From Catenaria anguillulae PL171 (lineage: Eukaryota; Blastocladiomycota; Blastocladiomycetes; Blastocladiales; Catenariaceae), in assembly GCA_002102555.1 (NCBI GenBank), contig MCFL01000001.1, positions 496,001-560,000 of the forward strand: a stretch of DNA of 64,000 bases. Reading direction: 5' to 3'. Positions 63,308 to 64,000 of the stretch are shown piece after piece (the stretch's first letter is position 1; each line of letters starts with the position of its first letter). The position numbers and the translations under genes were made by a program. The notes beneath the pieces are model-generated. The model worked only from the letters and a program-made list of their open reading frames with translations. It was not told the origin of the DNA and did not search any database.

Positions 63308-63882
63308 ATGACTTGCGACTGCGGCCTGCTCGCGTGTGCTGGACCTTGGTGGACTCGGCCGGGGCAGTTGTATTTGCGTGATCTTTGCATTTTGACTCGT
63401 TCCTCCTTCATCACCCTACCCTGGTTCGTTGTTGATAAGTGTTCGTATTTTGTTCCATGTCACACATGTGTTGAAAAATCGTGGCATTTCTTGTGTGAAC
63501 TGCTATTTAACAATGCTGCATCCCCCTTTCTCAAAGGCTTTGACAACAGCTTTTCGTCGTTCAAGTTCGTGGAAAGCAAACACTGAACTATGGAATTGCA
63601 GTATAGTATTTACCATTTAATAAACAAGTGACAAGCCCAGACAAGCTAGGGGAAAGTGAGAGGAAGAGACAAATAAACAAGAGGGGTGTGAGAAGGGGAA
63701 AACAAGTATGCGCTACATGAAAGAAAGGGGGGAGCAAGCGAAGGGGATCTCGAAGGGCCGCAATCGAAACTTCTTTTGACCATCAACCAGCTCAAATGTA
63801 TACACACTGGAACAAGGGAGGCACACACACTACAGCAAACGATGAAACAAGAGAAAAAAAGGCACTTGCAACAACTCAACGC
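63308..63882. other. intergenic, convergent trailers
   Basis: A 575-bp gap between the stop codons of PRPP synthetase and the minus-strand basic protein. Purine-rich near 63650-63760. No gene seen. Confidence 0.35.
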
Positions 63883-64000
63883 TTACTTGCGGCGACCACC
63901 ACGAGCGTTCTTCTTGGCCTCCTGGGTGTAGAGGGCGTTGAAGACCTTCTGGACGGTGCGCTCCACCTTCTTCTTGCGGGCAACAAGGTCCTCCTTGGAC
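63883..64000 (-). CDS. C-terminus of a small basic protein, perhaps ribosomal
   Basis: The last 38 codons of a minus-strand gene whose start lies beyond the window. The end reads KEDLVARKKKVERTVQKVF then NALYTQEAKKNARGGRRK and a TAA at 63883-63885. Codon choice is strongly biased to AAG, CTC, GTC and CGC, as in highly expressed genes, and the basic helix is like the tails of ribosomal proteins. I cannot name the family from this fragment. Confidence 0.55.
   Translation of the reverse strand, partial: SKEDLVARKKKVERTVQKVFNALYTQEAKKNARGGRRK

Noticed and set aside
1-64000. tRNA or rRNA genes
   Set aside because: I found no convincing tRNA A/B box pairs or rRNA signatures by eye; a tRNA scan would be needed to exclude them.

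Overview
The window looks like nuclear DNA of a fungus, probably an early-diverging (zoosporic, chytrid-like) one. Genes are interrupted by short introns (about 50-110 nt) with GTAYG donors. Several genes are fungal in type: a class V/VII-like chitin synthase with a myosin-like head, an NPR2 GATOR1 subunit, PDK1 with a PH domain, a PAS-kinase-like kinase and a GRASP protein. A pyruvate formate-lyase and its activating enzyme lie close together, which fits anaerobic fungi, chytrids or algae. The phylum is an inference; no rRNA or tRNA gene was seen.

Layout. 1-9.4 kb: SIT4-associated (SAPS) protein tail, a coiled-coil protein, SPT4, an unknown protein, a small membrane protein, a thioredoxin, a 2-oxoglutarate oxygenase and a mitochondrial thioredoxin. 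10.2-16.0 kb: the chitin synthase. 17.1-22.3 kb: arm 1 of a large inverted duplication, holding a secreted two-domain protein (A), a metacaspase-fold protein without its catalytic residues (M) and a second secreted two-domain protein (B). 22.3-39.4 kb: the spacer, with a degenerate RBR-type RING protein, pyruvate formate-lyase, its activase, an intact RBR paralogue, PDK1 and GRASP. 39.4-44.6 kb: arm 2, the mirror image (B', M', A'). 45.5-57.7 kb: NPR2, alkaline ceramidase, a 306-bp TA-flanked MITE, MYG1, a secreted subtilisin and a PAS-kinase-like kinase. 58.4-64 kb: three poorly understood genes, PRPP synthetase and the end of a small basic, perhaps ribosomal, protein.

The most unusual part is the mirrored cassette: three genes in the same order in two inverted arms about 17 kb apart. 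The B copies are almost identical, M differs slightly and A differs more. A 33-nt remnant of the spacer-side RBR gene at the inner end of arm 2 suggests that arm 1 is the source. All six genes carry a similar GTACAAA-type element about 85-110 bp upstream of their start codons. The secreted domain is not one I recognise.

Many genes in 1-10.5 kb, the activase, and the genes in 58-63 kb need single-base corrections to stay in frame, while PFL, PDK1, GRASP, NPR2, MYG1, the subtilisin and the PAS-kinase-like gene are clean. I read most of these breaks as local consensus errors rather than real pseudogenes, with the degenerate RBR gene as the likely exception.
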